Assembly: GCA_907163375.1 (NCBI GenBank)
Contig: CAJQUW010007256.1
Coordinates: 62,001-126,000, forward strand
Direction: 5' to 3'
DNA from: Prostheceraeus crozeri
Taxonomy: Eukaryota; Platyhelminthes; Polycladida; Euryleptidae
Length of the DNA: 64,000 bases
The translations under genes were made by a program, and so were the position numbers. Positions 11,031 to 22,692 of this stretch are shown here, in pieces. The notes below the pieces were generated by a model that saw only the letters and a program-made list of their open reading frames with translations, did not search any database and was not told where the DNA came from. Positions within the stretch are counted from its first letter, which is position 1. Each line of letters begins with the position of its first letter.

Positions 11031-12846
11031 GTTAGAGTGTGTCTGATCGTCTTGACAGAAAAGAAATCTTGTACATGAAAAATAAGGCCACAGTGTTTGT
11101 TAGAGTGTTCAGTTAGAGTGTGTCTGATCGTCTTGACAGAAAAGAAATCTTGTACATGAAAAATAAGGCCACAGTGTTCAGTTAGAGTGTGTCTGATCGT
11201 CTTGACAGAAAAGAAATCTTGTACATGAAAAATAAGGCCACAGTGTTTGTTAGAGTGTGTCTGATCGTCTTGACAGAAAAGAAATCTTGTACATGAAAAA
11301 TAAGGCCACAGTGTTTGTTAGAGTGTGTCTGATCGTCTTGACAGAAAAGAAATCTTGTACATGAAAAATAAGGCCACAGTGTTCAGTTAGAGTGTGTCTG
11401 ATCGTCTTGACAGAAAAGAAATCTTGTACATGAAAAATAAGGCCACAGTGTTTGTTAGAGTGTGTCTGATCGTCTTGACAGAAAAGAAATCTTGTACATG
11501 AAAAATAAGGCCACAGTGTTCAGTTAGAGTGTGTCTGATCGTCTTGACAGAAAAGAAATCTTGTACATGAAAAATAAGGCCACAGTGTTTGTTAGAGTGT
11601 GTCTGATCGTCTTGACAGAAAAGAAATCTTGTACATGAAAAATAAGGCCACAGTGTTTGTTAGAGTGTGTCTGATCGTCTTGACAGAAAAGAAATCTTGT
11701 ACATGAAAAATAAGGCCACAGTGTTTGTTAGAGTGTGTCTGATCGTCTTGACAGAAAAGAAATCTTGTACATGAAAAATAAGGCCACAGTGTTCAGTTAG
11801 AGTGTGTCTGATCGTCTTGACAGAAAAGAAATCTTGTACATGAAAAATAAGGCCACAGTGTTCAGTTAGAGTGTGTCTGATCGTCTTGACAGAAAAGAAA
11901 TCTTGTACATGAAAAATAAGGCCACAGTGTTTGTTAGAGTGTGTCTGATCGTCTTGACAGAAAAGAAATCTTGTACATGAAAAATAAGGCCACAGTGTTC
12001 AGTTAGAGTGTGTCTGATCGTCTTGACAGAAAAGAAATCTTGTACATGAAAAATAAGGCCACAGTGTTTGTTAGAGTGTGTCTGATCGTCTTGACAGAAA
12101 AGAAATCTTGTACATGAAAAATAAGGCCACAGTGTTCAGTTAGAGTGTGTCTGATCGTCTTGACAGAAAAGAAATCTTGTACATGAAAAATAAGGCCACA
12201 GTGTTCAGTTAGAGTGTGTCTGATCGTCTTGACAGAAAAGAAATCTTGTACATGAAAAATAAGGCCACAGTGTTTGTTAGAGTGTTCAGTTAGAGTGTGT
12301 CTGATCGTCTTGACAGAAAAGAAATCTTGTACATGAAAAATAAGGCCACAGTGTTTGTTAGAGTGTGTCTGATCGTCTTGACAGAAAAGAAATCTTGTAC
12401 ATGAAAAATAAGGCCACAGTGTTCAGTTAGAGTGTGTCTGATCGTCTTGACATAAAAGAAATCTTGTACATGAAAAATAAGGCCCACAGTGTTTGTTAGA
12501 GTGTGTCTGATCGTCTTGACAGAAAAGAAATCTTGTACATGAAAAATAAGGCCACAGTGTTTGTTAGAGTGTGTCTGATCGTCTTGACAGAAAAGAAATC
12601 TTGTACATGAAAAATAAGGCCACAGTGTTTGTTAGAGTGTGTCTGATCGTCTTGAAAGAAAAGAAATCTTGTACATGAAAAATAAGGCCACAGTGTTTGT
12701 TAGAGTGTTCAGTTAGAGTGTGTCTGATCGTCTTGACAGAAAAGAAATCTTGTACATGAAAAATAAGGCCACAGTGTTTGTTAGAGTGTGTCTGATCGTC
12801 TTGACAGAAAAGAAATCTTGTACATGAAAAATAAGGCCACAGTTTT
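11031..12846 (+). repeat. Tandem satellite, 68/69-bp unit, 26 copies
   Basis: The block GATCGTCTTGAC recurs 26 times. Spacing is almost always 68 or 69 bp, and 82-83 bp in three places. The unit also contains GAAATCTTGTACATG and AATAAGGCCACAGTG. Units differ mainly in the linker before TTAGAGTGTG: GTTTG gives 68 bp and GTTCAG gives 69 bp. The three long units carry both linkers in a row. Base changes within units are rare, such as CATAAAAG for CAGAAAAG near 12452, so the array is young or homogenised. Frames through it on the minus strand are repeat artefacts. Confidence 0.97.
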
Positions 12847-13236
12847 TGAACTTTTCTTACACGACATGTTTCGACCAGTTCTCTTTCAGGTGCAACGCTG
12901 GACTGACAGGCATTGTACAAAATCTACACTTTATGGAATTGAAATCACAATTGACAAAAGGCATTCTTCACTGAACCGCAGAACAGGCAGATGTAATCAG
13001 AAAATCAATATACAGTGCGCGACAGCAAGTTGGAAACTTAGCATAAATCTACGGACACGTACATTTTCCAACACCTTCTAAATTTTTTTGCTATTAGGAA
13101 ATATCGACAAATTTATAATCATCTGAAAGAGAATTTTCGGATCTATCATTAGAATGTTTTTGAAATTGGTAGTTCCTAGAGGCCCATAAACCCGAAAGCC
13201 CCAAATTTTCTTTGACCTGTTTTGACAAGCGCATAA
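12847..13236. other. Array flank with a hammerhead-like motif; otherwise unrecognised
   Basis: Directly after the satellite the minus strand (12862-12890) reads CTGAAAGA, a short spacer, GGTC and GAAACATGTC. This is the order of a degenerate hammerhead core. The rest shows no gene. It runs into the foldback element at 13237. Confidence 0.3.
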
Positions 13237-13652
13237 ATCAATTTGAAACATTCTGCTTGTGATATTCAAAACCGTCACAAGATTGGCTTTCAGAAAATAT
13301 ATAGTTTGAAAGTGTTTTGTCGAAGTTTATAGGCAATATTTTGAAAGTAGTATAGATAGATAATGTGGCGATTTTTTCATTTTCAGAATATTTCTTCGAA
13401 GGGCCTTAAATTTACCCAACAAAAGCTGAAAACACTAGTTTTGAGGTAAATAAATGCCACCACTTAGTTAACAGCGTTATTTCTGCTATTATCGCAACAC
13501 ATTCTGAAAATGAAAAATCGCCACATTTTCTATCTATACTACTTTCAAAATATTGCCTATAAACTTCGACAAAACACTTTCAAACTACATATTTTCTGAA
13601 AGCCAATCATGTGACGGTTTTGAATATCACAAGGAGAATGTTTCAAATTGAT
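13237..13652. mobile_element. Long foldback hairpin, arms of about 152 bp
   Basis: The left arm 13237-13389 and right arm 13501-13652 are reverse complements with only a handful of mismatches and a one-base indel. The loop is 111 bp. Shared blocks include ATCAATTTGAAACATTCT, AAAGTGTTTTGTCGAAG and TTATAGGCAATATTTTG. No coding frame of interest and no target duplication were identified. It could be a foldback MITE. If transcribed, it would give a near-perfect long double-stranded RNA. Confidence 0.8.
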
Positions 13653-14161
13653 GATATTCAAGATTTGAATATTCAAATATAAATTCAAGTATAAATAAAA
13701 GTCAACATAAGATAAAGTTATAGAAAATGAAGTTGAACGTAGTGAAGTGAAAAGAATAAATAAATATTGAAAAATAACGATAAAAAGTAAAAGAAAATTT
13801 TGCAAAGTTATATAAATAGCTAAAATCATGCAAAAGAAATACCAAGACAAAAGCAAATCAATGACATGTTCTTTTTGAATACAAAAATATGGACAAGGCT
13901 TCCAAAATACGTAAAAGGTAACGCCACTTCCATGAAAACAAAACTTTCTGTCTGCATCTCCCAAAGACTGCAAATCCCAATGTCTTGAACCTCACGAGGA
14001 ACCAGGAGTCCTCTTTCATAAAGTCATGTGCTAACGATTTCAGCATTGAAGAACAGCTCTTTCCCGCTTTTTCCAGCTCCTTCCCGATATTTCAAGTGCG
14101 AGCTTGGATGCAGCTCTTTCCCAGAATTATTATTTGCTGTTGTTTCATGCATGGGCATTGC
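13653..14161. other. Non-coding stretch, nothing recognised
   Basis: AT-rich sequence between the foldback element and the mariner insertion. Its frames show no known motif. Confidence 0.4.
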
Positions 14162-14163
14162 TA

Positions 14164-15455
14164 CGAGGGGCGTTCAATAAGTTCGTAGAATGAAATGCTT
14201 AGAGATGATGAATTAAGTTCTGATTTCGTGTTAGTTGATCTATGTTAATTATGTTCACAGTCATAACACTGTTCACTTTGCTTTGTCCGTTCAGCTATAA
14301 GAAGACTGCAAACTCATTGAATCAATGTAGAAAATGGAATCGTCACTGATTGAACACAGAGCCGTCATCAAATTCCTTGTCAAAGAAGGTTCTTCGGCCA
14401 AAGAAATCACGGAACGGATGGCTAAGGTGTACCAGCAAGATGCTCCCAAATATTCCACGGTCGCCAAGTGGGCCGCATAGTTCAAGCGAGGCCGTCAATC
14501 CTTGGAAGACGATCCAAGGTCGGGTCGACCATTGGAGGTGACGACACCGGAAGTCATCCGCCGTGTGGAGGACCTTGTGATGACTGATCGTCGTTTGAAA
14601 GTCAAAGAAGTTGCAGTAGAAGTTGGCATTTCAGAAGGGAGCGTTTTTACGATTCTTCACGATCATCTTCATCTCTCCAAGGTGTCTGCCAGATGGGTGC
14701 CTCGAAATCTTCAAGTGCAAGATCGACAGCAGCGGATGCAACTCAGCTCACAACTTCTGGAGCTTTACAGGAGGGATCCAGAAGACTTCCACCTGCGACT
14801 GGTGACTGGAGATGAAACCTGGGTGCACCACTGGGACCCTGAGAGCAAGATCGCCTCAATGCAGTGGAAGCATAGTGACTCGCCACCTCCAAGGAAGTTT
14901 CGGACTCAGTCTTCCGCAGGCAAGTTGATGGCATCAGTCTTCTGGGACTCGAAGGGTCTTCTGCTTATCGATTACCTGCCCAGAAGGTCTACCATCACTG
15001 GTGCGTACTACTCGGATCTGATGGTCAAGCTTCGTCAAGCAATCAAGGAGAAGAGACGAGGATTGCTGACTCGTGGTGTGCTCCTCCTCCATGACAATGC
15101 GCCGGTGCACAAGAGCCGCGTAGCACAAGCCACAATCAATCAAATGGACTTCGAACAGTTGGCTCACCCAGCCTACAGTCCCAATCTGGCCCCAAGCGAC
15201 TTCCACCTGTTTCGCGCCTTGAAGACCGACCTTCGGGGAAGGCGCTTTGGAAACGATGAGGAACTGAAATCCGCCGTGGATGAGTGGTTCAACCTCAAGC
15301 CACAGGACTTCATCCATGCTGGAATTGAGGCACTTGAGCACCGATGGTCTAACTGCATTGAAGTTAGGGGAGACTATATTGAAAAGTAGTGATACTTTTG
15401 TTTTTATGAAATATATATTTGTATGCAATTCTACGAATTTTTTGAACGCCCCTCG
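14164..15455 (+). mobile_element. Complete mariner (Tc1/mariner superfamily) transposon, 1292 bp
   Basis: The inverted ends begin CGAGGGGCGTTCAA on the left. The right end is the reverse complement with a few mismatches over about 30 bp. TA dinucleotides flank both sides (14162-14163 and 15456-15457), the usual mariner target duplication. One transposase gene fills the interior. The size of about 1.3 kb, the single gene, the short ends and the TA target are all diagnostic of mariner. Both ends are present, so this is a full-length copy that moved as DNA. Only one stop codon interrupts the gene, which suggests a fairly recent insertion. Confidence 0.95.
14334..15389 (+). pseudogene. Mariner transposase, one in-frame stop
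   Basis: The enzyme would cut and paste the element through its inverted ends. The frame starts at ATG 14334 and runs to the stop at 15387-15389, 352 codons, close to the usual mariner length of about 345 residues. A TAG at codon 49 (14478-14480) interrupts it, just before FKRGRQSLEDDPRSGRP, a region strongly conserved in mariners. An open frame of 295 codons could be read from 14502. The N-terminal helix-turn-helix DNA-binding region lies on both sides of the stop. The catalytic triad is intact: D in VTGDETWVHHWD, D in LLHDNAPVHKS, and D in YSPNLAPSDFHLF. Exactly 34 residues lie between the last two, the DD34D signature. It ends GDYIEK. The stop removes or truncates the DNA-binding half, so the copy is probably inactive. 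Confidence 0.95.
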
Positions 15456-15457
15456 TA

Positions 15458-17298
15458 CTTCCTGGTATTCAGAAGGATGGGTATGGCTCTATCCTGGTAA
15501 AGATCAATGGCAATAAATTCAACAGTAGGATGAGGATAATTGATTCATATCTCCTATAATTGATTCCTCTTTGGCGCAGTATTCATAGACATCCGTGGTC
15601 AGATAATCATGACCATAGAGGTCGGATATCAAAGCTATCTATACAGCAATCCGACTTCTATGCTCTTGATAATGTTCATGGCACTCACATCACATCTGAC
15701 ACGTGGGGAGGTGGATTCAGTTCGTGCAGTTTGATTGCCGTCTGCCACGACACCTGAACGTCTTCAGAAGGCTTCCTAAAATACCTTTATCTTTTTCACG
15801 CTGTGCAGTCTGGCATTAATATCATATCATGAACCTGCAAACGGCAATGAATGAACGTGTACATGAAATTCCATAACGAAGCCTGTCTTCCTCTTTCGGC
15901 AGTGTATTTCAATTTCACAAAGCAAATTCTGAGGATAGAAGGATTATTCAGTTAACATGTGTTCGTGCATGACATTATGATGAAATTACAGATCACATTT
16001 CCATTTCTTCTTCTTTATCAATTACTGTACATGATTCGTTTTTCTGACAACGGAGAATTGAACGATTTCAGTTACACAATAATGCCTATAATCAATAACT
16101 AAAGCGAGACAAAAGAAAAAGAAGGGTTCGTTGAAGAAAGTCAAAAATTGAATCCTGCAACAAATACAATTAGGTTGCAATTTACCTGTTCTGGAAATGT
16201 TAACTATCTGTCTGTTTCTCTTCAGCGCCTGGTGACTTGCTTTTCTGGGCGCTTTTAGCCCGGAAACTACTGACACTTTCTTCCTAAATTCACGCACAAA
16301 GGGCTTAGTAGCATGGATTTGCAGATCTTGAAACGTTGAATACAAAAATCAAATTCTTAAGTGTCACAGCCAGTCGCTTTCAGTTATAGGTAAGGTTAAA
16401 GGATTCCCAATGGAATCCAATGGTAAAATTCAATAAATATCTGTGGATTGTGAAACACTTGTCAATTTTCGTACATTTTCTTTTGTAGAAAAGAAAGTAT
16501 TTATCAGAATGACATGAAATTTGAAACATGATTGAGTTCAGAACATCAACTTCGATATAAAAGTTGAAGTGAATTACATGGTTCAGTATTTGATATTTGA
16601 GAGCCTCTACAAAAAGAGTAAATTTCATGTTTTTACTTAATTTTGGCGATTTTACTCTTTTTGTTTTCCACAGAAAGAAGGGGAGAATCTCCCCCCTCTG
16701 TTAACAGACCTGTTCAACTCAGGTCGGTTGGGATAAATTGACAAAATGTATCGAGGTACGTGAGCATGTGCATGAAATGTCTTCATTCTCATTTTGACTT
16801 GAATGCCTGGCAAATTATCTACACAGGTAATAGACGATGCATCTCTGAGGAAGAAAAGATAATTTTCCTCGAGAGTGGAAAGTGAAGCAGATACCTGGAT
16901 CGTTTTGAAGTTATTGAAATAAACAAAAATACAGAGATCAGATGATTTAGGCAAGGAAATAACGAGGTAGATAGGTTTATAATTAGACACGTCGCACACA
17001 GTCCTTGCTGATTAACGAACGAAACACCAGATGTGGCAAAAATAATGCTTTGCGCAGTTGTGGCCAAATCGTCGTTGAAAATCTAAAACTATCGAATAAT
17101 CATCTTCATGTGTCAAAACATCACTGCCTATTCCGTACCATATCTCTCATTCATTTGCTTATCAAATATTTCTTTTCCATCGCACTGATCCATCGCTATC
17201 ATTAGAAAAGACATGATTTGTGACGATGTGTGAAGTAAGCAAGGTCTGTATAAATACATAAATATACATAAATGCCTACAGATGATGATTTCTTGAAT
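15458..17298. other. Non-coding stretch, nothing recognised
   Basis: Short minus-strand frames at about 16.0-17.1 kb are leucine/phenylalanine-rich and overlap one another, as expected of random AT-rich DNA. No repeat structure was noticed. Confidence 0.4.
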
Positions 17299-17970
17299 AA
17301 ATGCATATAAATCAGGGTTGAATCCTTTTCCGGCTCGTCCGGGTCCTCGACCCCGGAACCCGAAAGTTTTTTCCACATTTCCATAACTAAAAAACAGCAG
17401 GCCTATGCCTATACATCAGTTTACATCAAGGCCTATATGACAACCTATTCACAAGATTCAATACCCTTAATATGTTTTAGGGCCGACCAATTGTGATAGC
17501 CTCTAGGTTATAACAGCAATTTTAATCCAAGCCTATTAGCGACAAGCCCTGATGCATCGGTAGTTAGACTATAGACATTGGGCCTAAAAGACGTAGCTGT
17601 GCATTCCCTAGGGCCGCGTTGATAGGGCTATAATTCTGCAGCATCAGGTTACCAATTGACTAGGTAACGATTTAGAAACCATGATGTAAATTATTACCGT
17701 ATTGCATCTATTAGTTTTGCCATTTGGTAACCATGCGGAGCCTTGGTATCATGCACAGTGCTGTCCATGCAATTTATGCATAGAAATCTACAAATCTCCA
17801 GATTCCACATAACAATTAACAATAATTTTACAAGTTTCAACGGCCATATAATATTATAGCTACAAAAAAGCGACAGAATAGAAAATTTCCAGTCTGGGTT
17901 CATGGACCCGGAGCGCTGAACCAGGAGGATCCGGACGAACCCGACACGGATTTAACCCTGATATAAATGC
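17299..17970. mobile_element. Element with about 65-bp imperfect inverted ends
   Basis: The left end (17299-17366) and right end (about 17903-17970) are reverse complements: AAATGC, ATCAGGGTT, a GGATT/AATCC block, then GTCCGGGTCCTC against its complement. The ends are GC-rich and contain CCGGAACCCG-type blocks. The interior of about 540 bp is AT-rich and non-coding. It is probably a non-autonomous DNA element. Target duplication is uncertain. Confidence 0.55.
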
Positions 17971-18623
17971 CTATTTTATTTGAGGTTTCTATAATTCAGC
18001 GATTCCGTTTAAGATGGAGAGAGATAAAGTTGTCCTTCCAACAGTTCAAACCAGCACGATCGATAAGGAAGAACCAAGGCGATAACGCGAGTCGGTTGAG
18101 TCGATTAGCTTCAGCAAGTAATTTTCAGAGAGATTTCTGTAGCACAGACTTGAGGCACAAATTGGCTAGTATTATAATCAATTACTTGAATATCATCGAA
18201 GTCATTCAAACTCTTGAACTTTGCAGTCTTAGCTCCGAAATCGGGAATATATTTTGTAAAATGATACAAAGTCTTCCTCAAATAATGGACTGCAGGAGAA
18301 AGTCAAATACTTAAGGGCATATTATACGATCTACTCCGTCTACTGCCAACCACGATTATTCTTGATTCAACATGTTCCACACTAAATCTGGCATTCTGTG
18401 ATGCTCAGAGATTGCAGCATACAGCTCTTGCAGATTACAAGTATGCTCCACTAATTACAGTGGATGTTCAAATACAGACAAGCCTTTCGTGAACACAGCT
18501 TGTGAAAATGCAGGAACATGAGCATTAATTTGAAACTTCGTTAGTCTGACAGAAGAAGTCTGATTCCTGGCTTCGAAATAAATGAATTACAAAATAAATG
18601 CATACTTTTCATTTTTTTCCTGT
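17971..18623. other. Non-coding stretch, nothing recognised
   Basis: A frame at 17967-18314 (+) of 115 codons has no recognisable motif and is not supported as a gene. Confidence 0.35.
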
Positions 18624-19474
18624 ATACCGTATTTCTTTGAATAAGAGACGCGTCGCTTATTTTTTTCAGATCCCTGATTGATGCGTCTCTTATTCAGAGG
18701 CGTCTCTTATTCAGAGGCGTCTCTTATTCAAGGGCGTCTATTATTTATCAAATGTTCAAGTTTTCATTCTGTCATTAGAAAAAGATGTCTTAGTTTTTTG
18801 CTACTATTCTCTTAGGTAACCTTTGCATTCCTCACTTAGGCCTATGTCATGGGCAAATTTCACCAGTAATTTTTCTTACATATATACGCTTTATCATAAT
18901 TCAGATATTTTGGAAATGAAAGGAGTTTTATGGTTTGTAGTAGCATATCTTGTAGACTCATCTAATACATTCATATACCAGTACATGTTGACCACTATAC
19001 ATGTAGACTAGATCTGAATTTACCGAAACGAAAATACCGATAATCAAGTAGTATTTACAGCAAAAGTTACCGACCGGTACATGACTCCAAATGCAAAGGA
19101 AGCTACCATATAATGCCTCCTTCAATAGTAGCTGAAGCAACCTTAAGTAGGCCTGCATGTACGTATGTACAACATGCATGTACTGCATGTACAACAACAA
19201 AAACCCTTACATATTATACAATATTGGTCATGATACCCGGTATTTACTAGTAGACTGACTTATTTTACTAAGATAAGTAGGCCTAATAATCGCTCAGGCG
19301 GATGTAGCTACATTGCAATAGCCTGCATGTAATATGTCTACAGCAGTCTATTTTTTGAACATGCGTCTCTTATTCAAGGGCGTCTCTTATTACATTTTTT
19401 CCTCTCACGGATGCGTCTCTTATTCGAGGGCGTCCCTTATTGAAGGGTGCCTCATATTCGAGGAAATACGGTAT
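18624..19474. mobile_element. Non-autonomous TIR element with subterminal GCGTCTCTTATTC repeats
   Basis: The ends are inverted. The left begins ATACCGTATTTC followed by TTTGAATAAGAGACGC. The right is the reverse complement ending GAAATACGGTAT. The 13-bp word GCGTCTCTTATTC is repeated near both ends (18680-18740 and 19360-19450), including two adjacent copies spaced 17 bp on the left. Subterminal repeated words like these are typical transposase-binding arrays of some cut-and-paste families. The 850-bp element has no coding frame. The target duplication could not be settled because the ends are themselves near-palindromic. Confidence 0.6.
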
Positions 19475-19538
19475 TTCATCAGATTCAAGGTATAAAATGA
19501 AATTTTTTTTCAAGTGCATGCAATACAGAAGGAAGACA

Positions 19539-19838
19539 ATGGCGTTAGTCAAAGTGTCCGACCAGACGGTTAGATGGTTAGAGCGCTTCCGCGAATCACA
19601 GGCAGCGACAAGCGCTGTAGCAGCCCATCAGTCTCTTTCGGGCCTCACCTACCGTCTGAGATCCGTCAACCAACAAATCGAAGAGATTGGAGTGTCGAAG
19701 GACCGATCACTCCGGACGTTTCGACCGCTACGGGTTGGAAAATGTAGCGGTCAGACAGCGATCTGTGCTTCAGAACTTTGGCTCTCTCAGCTTTGGCGGT
19801 GGCACAGACAGGTTCTGAAGCCGAACCGCATGGAGTAG
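19539..19838 (+). CDS. Unidentified 99-codon frame, uncertain
   Basis: The ATG at 19539 sits in a good translation-start context (ACAATGG). It opens a 99-codon frame that is richer in GC than its surroundings and begins MALVKVSDQTVRWLERFRES. The predicted protein is polar with a mixed helix-like composition (R, Q, S, E) and has no motif I recognise. It lies just outside the right end of the TIR element. It may be a short gene, a first exon, a fragment of another mobile element, or chance. Confidence 0.2.
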   Translation: MALVKVSDQTVRWLERFRESQAATSAVAAHQSLSGLTYRLRSVNQQIEEIGVSKDRSLRTFRPLRVGKCSGQTAICASELWLSQLWRWHRQVLKPNRME

Positions 19839-22415
19839 GGATATATAGGTAGAGTGTCGACTCAAAAAAGTATCTGTATACTGTGAAAATTTTTATATCA
19901 AAAGATTAAGTTTTTTGCGGAGATTGCGTTCCCGTGGTCCAAAAAATTATTTGAGTAGTTTTTAAAATGTCGAAAATTTTGAAAATTTTCATACTACCGA
20001 CATGGAAGCTTCTTTAGAAGTAGTATGAAACAAGTTGGATATCAAAAGGAATGAACATCTGCTAAAAAGTACTTAGCTAAGCGGAAATTAAGCTGATTAT
20101 AAAGGGCATTGGATGAAACGCATAAAAATGGAAGTCTTCATGAAAAAAACGAGAGCTTATATTGTGCTTTCTTGCCATTTCAAGTTTTTGATTCAATTTT
20201 CACCGGTATGACTTTATGATTCACTAAATTCATGTTTCATTTCTTGAATCTGAATGGTGATGTGGACCCATTAACATCTTTCAAAGTTGATTGAAATCAT
20301 TGTCTTTGATTATGTGATTTTGCTCTGCCAGTGGCAGATTGCATGTGATATCATCACGCTAAAGAAAAAACACTTGAGGTCGAGCATGAAAGCATAATAG
20401 CAACCTGTCGAATTTCTAATTTAACAAACATTAAATCCCCAAGGCTGTCATAGAACGGAGGATCTGTAAAACACCATCATTCCACCTGCATTACAATCAT
20501 GATCAGTCATTTCCGCTGTTAATTCTTCTAAACCTCAAAACTTTGCATATCTCACATTTAATAACAATATCCAACCGCATCCCCCTCGAGTTCATTTAAT
20601 AAAATCGAAAGTGTTTACACATTGGGGACTTAATAAATGCGGAGTTACCACTCTACCTAATATACTTACTCTATGCGGAACCGTACAAGTTTGAGCACGC
20701 GAAGGTGTCGACACATGTCGCGTCCTAGTCGAGGAATTTCCTTTTCATCAGATTTAATGCACATAAATCGGCAACCTGGTAACAACCGTTCAATTTCATT
20801 CAATTGTCGTATACGAGCATGCTTTCTTATCAAAAAAATCTACCTGAAGAGGAAGTCTATGTGCCGCATTTCCTCGAATAATGGAATTATAAGCTATCCT
20901 GGGGTGCGGCCGCTTCTACAATTAAGTATTTCCATCTGGATATTGGAAAATCTTCTTGAATATTTTGAAATATTGTGAACGTGGTGTCCATCAGCACCAG
21001 TATCGGAATCTGCTATTTGTCGGTTTTTTTAACAACATTTAGTCGGCAGATAAAACAACAATGTGAAACCGAAACTGACAGAAAAATCAGTCAAGGTATA
21101 TTTTGATTGTGCCCTGTTAAGTCTATGTTAAAAATGTGTTTGTATAGCCTTAAAATCCACGGAAATGTTCTACATTGTACTGTTCTACAATCTTCTGCTG
21201 GTGGGGAATATTAATATTTTGACACCGAAGCAAATATTCACAACTCCCAAAGCCGCAGCTACAAAGTTCTGATGGTCACGGATTCTCTGTCGATTCGCAT
21301 TTGAATCTAATTCAGTGGAAACTTGCACTGACGTCTCACATAGCTATCAACTTCGAACTCAGGGCCTTCCACCCGATGTCACAGCTTTATCAACTGCGCC
21401 AGCCAACCATCAGATCACTAAATGAATCACTTCATGGGTTAATCATCTGATGATTTCATTGCTCAATGTTCTCATCGTGTTCTTCAGCCATCTGAGAATA
21501 ATTGTGGCAATTTTTTCTCAATGAATTTTGTGGATTGAATGGAGTAGTCGTATACATTTTGTCTCATGTCAATGCATGAAATACTTCTCTTGTCAATTTT
21601 CTCATTTTCATTCCACTTTCAACTACAGAGCATCGCGAGGCGGCTTGTCTTCATTTCTCATCCATTTCTCGATGAGAATTTGATTCCTGAATTCCGACAA
21701 GTTGGTGAATATCGCGGCTTCAGGCTGATTTGAGGCTGTTAATGATGCCAGTTAATGACGAAGATTTCCAGGCTAATGAAGTTCTCACTTGGAGAGATAA
21801 TTTGAGACCGCACTGAGTCGAATTTAATGGGAAATTATGACTTCAACCCAGATGTCATTAATAAACGATGAAGAAATGGTGGATTTTATGTTTCTCAATT
21901 TCTGTAGAAATTACAATACGGACATGACAGCTGGAGTGACAAAAAGCAAGCTCTTAGAATCCAGTTTCTACAGTTTTAGAAAATGCAAGAATGACAGTCC
22001 GTGGATTCGAGGAACTTGCTTTTTATCACTACAATCTCAACAATGATGCAGACATCTGAAGTGTTTTCAAACTCATCTAAATACCTTAATGACAATTAAT
22101 GATCAGCAAAAAATTTGCAGAAGAATGTGGAGCATGTGAACAGAAATTCTAGGCCCTGGCGATCACCATAAAATGGTAGACTTCTCATTTCCTTAAATCT
22201 CAAAATGCTGTGAGTCAGATTGACTTTCACACAATTGACAGACTTCCCAAAAGCGGCTGGAAAAAATTCATTGATGGATGAACCATCTTCAATTCTAAGA
22301 ATTGATTGGATCAGGTGGCAATTATTCACAAATCAAAAAAGCAATTTATTGAACGATTATTATAAGCCACACAGTATCATATACAGGCCGACACAGTCGC
22401 TAATTTAATATTCTA
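19839..22415. other. Non-coding stretch, nothing recognised
   Basis: No gene or long repeat was recognised across about 2.6 kb. Frames at 20673-20978 (+) and 21837-22046 (+) have no known motif. Confidence 0.4.
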
Positions 22416-22656
22416 TAGTGAATGAAAGGAAAACGTCACAAATCTCTCCCCGAAATATATATAATGCCGAATAAACACAAAGGTTTAAGTAAAAATATAA
22501 TACAGGTAAAATCGGCAAACGTTTCGCGTCCAGACGCTTGGTCACTGCCTTACTAAATGATTACTAAATGATAATCATTTTTACTTAAACCTTTGTGTTT
22601 ATTCGGCATTATATATATTTCGGGAGAGATTTGTGACGTTTTCCTTTCATTCACTA
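22416..22656. mobile_element. Palindromic insertion, 80-bp arms, with hammerhead-like loop
   Basis: The arm 22416-22496 is the reverse complement of 22577-22656, nearly perfect (a CCCC/CCC length difference is the clearest change). The 80-bp loop read on the minus strand contains CAGTGACCAA, a GCGTC/GACGC stem and GAAACG, similar to part of a hammerhead core. The 12-bp word AATATTCTATAG flanks the insertion at 22407-22418 and 22681-22692, like a long target duplication. Penelope-like retroelements show such arrangements: inverted partial copies, hammerheads and long duplications. No reverse transcriptase is present. Confidence 0.6.
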
Positions 22657-22692
22657 TGCGCCTCCCGCCTCATGCCATTAAATATTCTATAG

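Noticed and set aside
12290-12920. Minus-strand frames up to 118 codons in the 68/69-bp array
   Set aside because: The 69-bp units preserve the frame, so the repetitive peptide is a by-product of the satellite.
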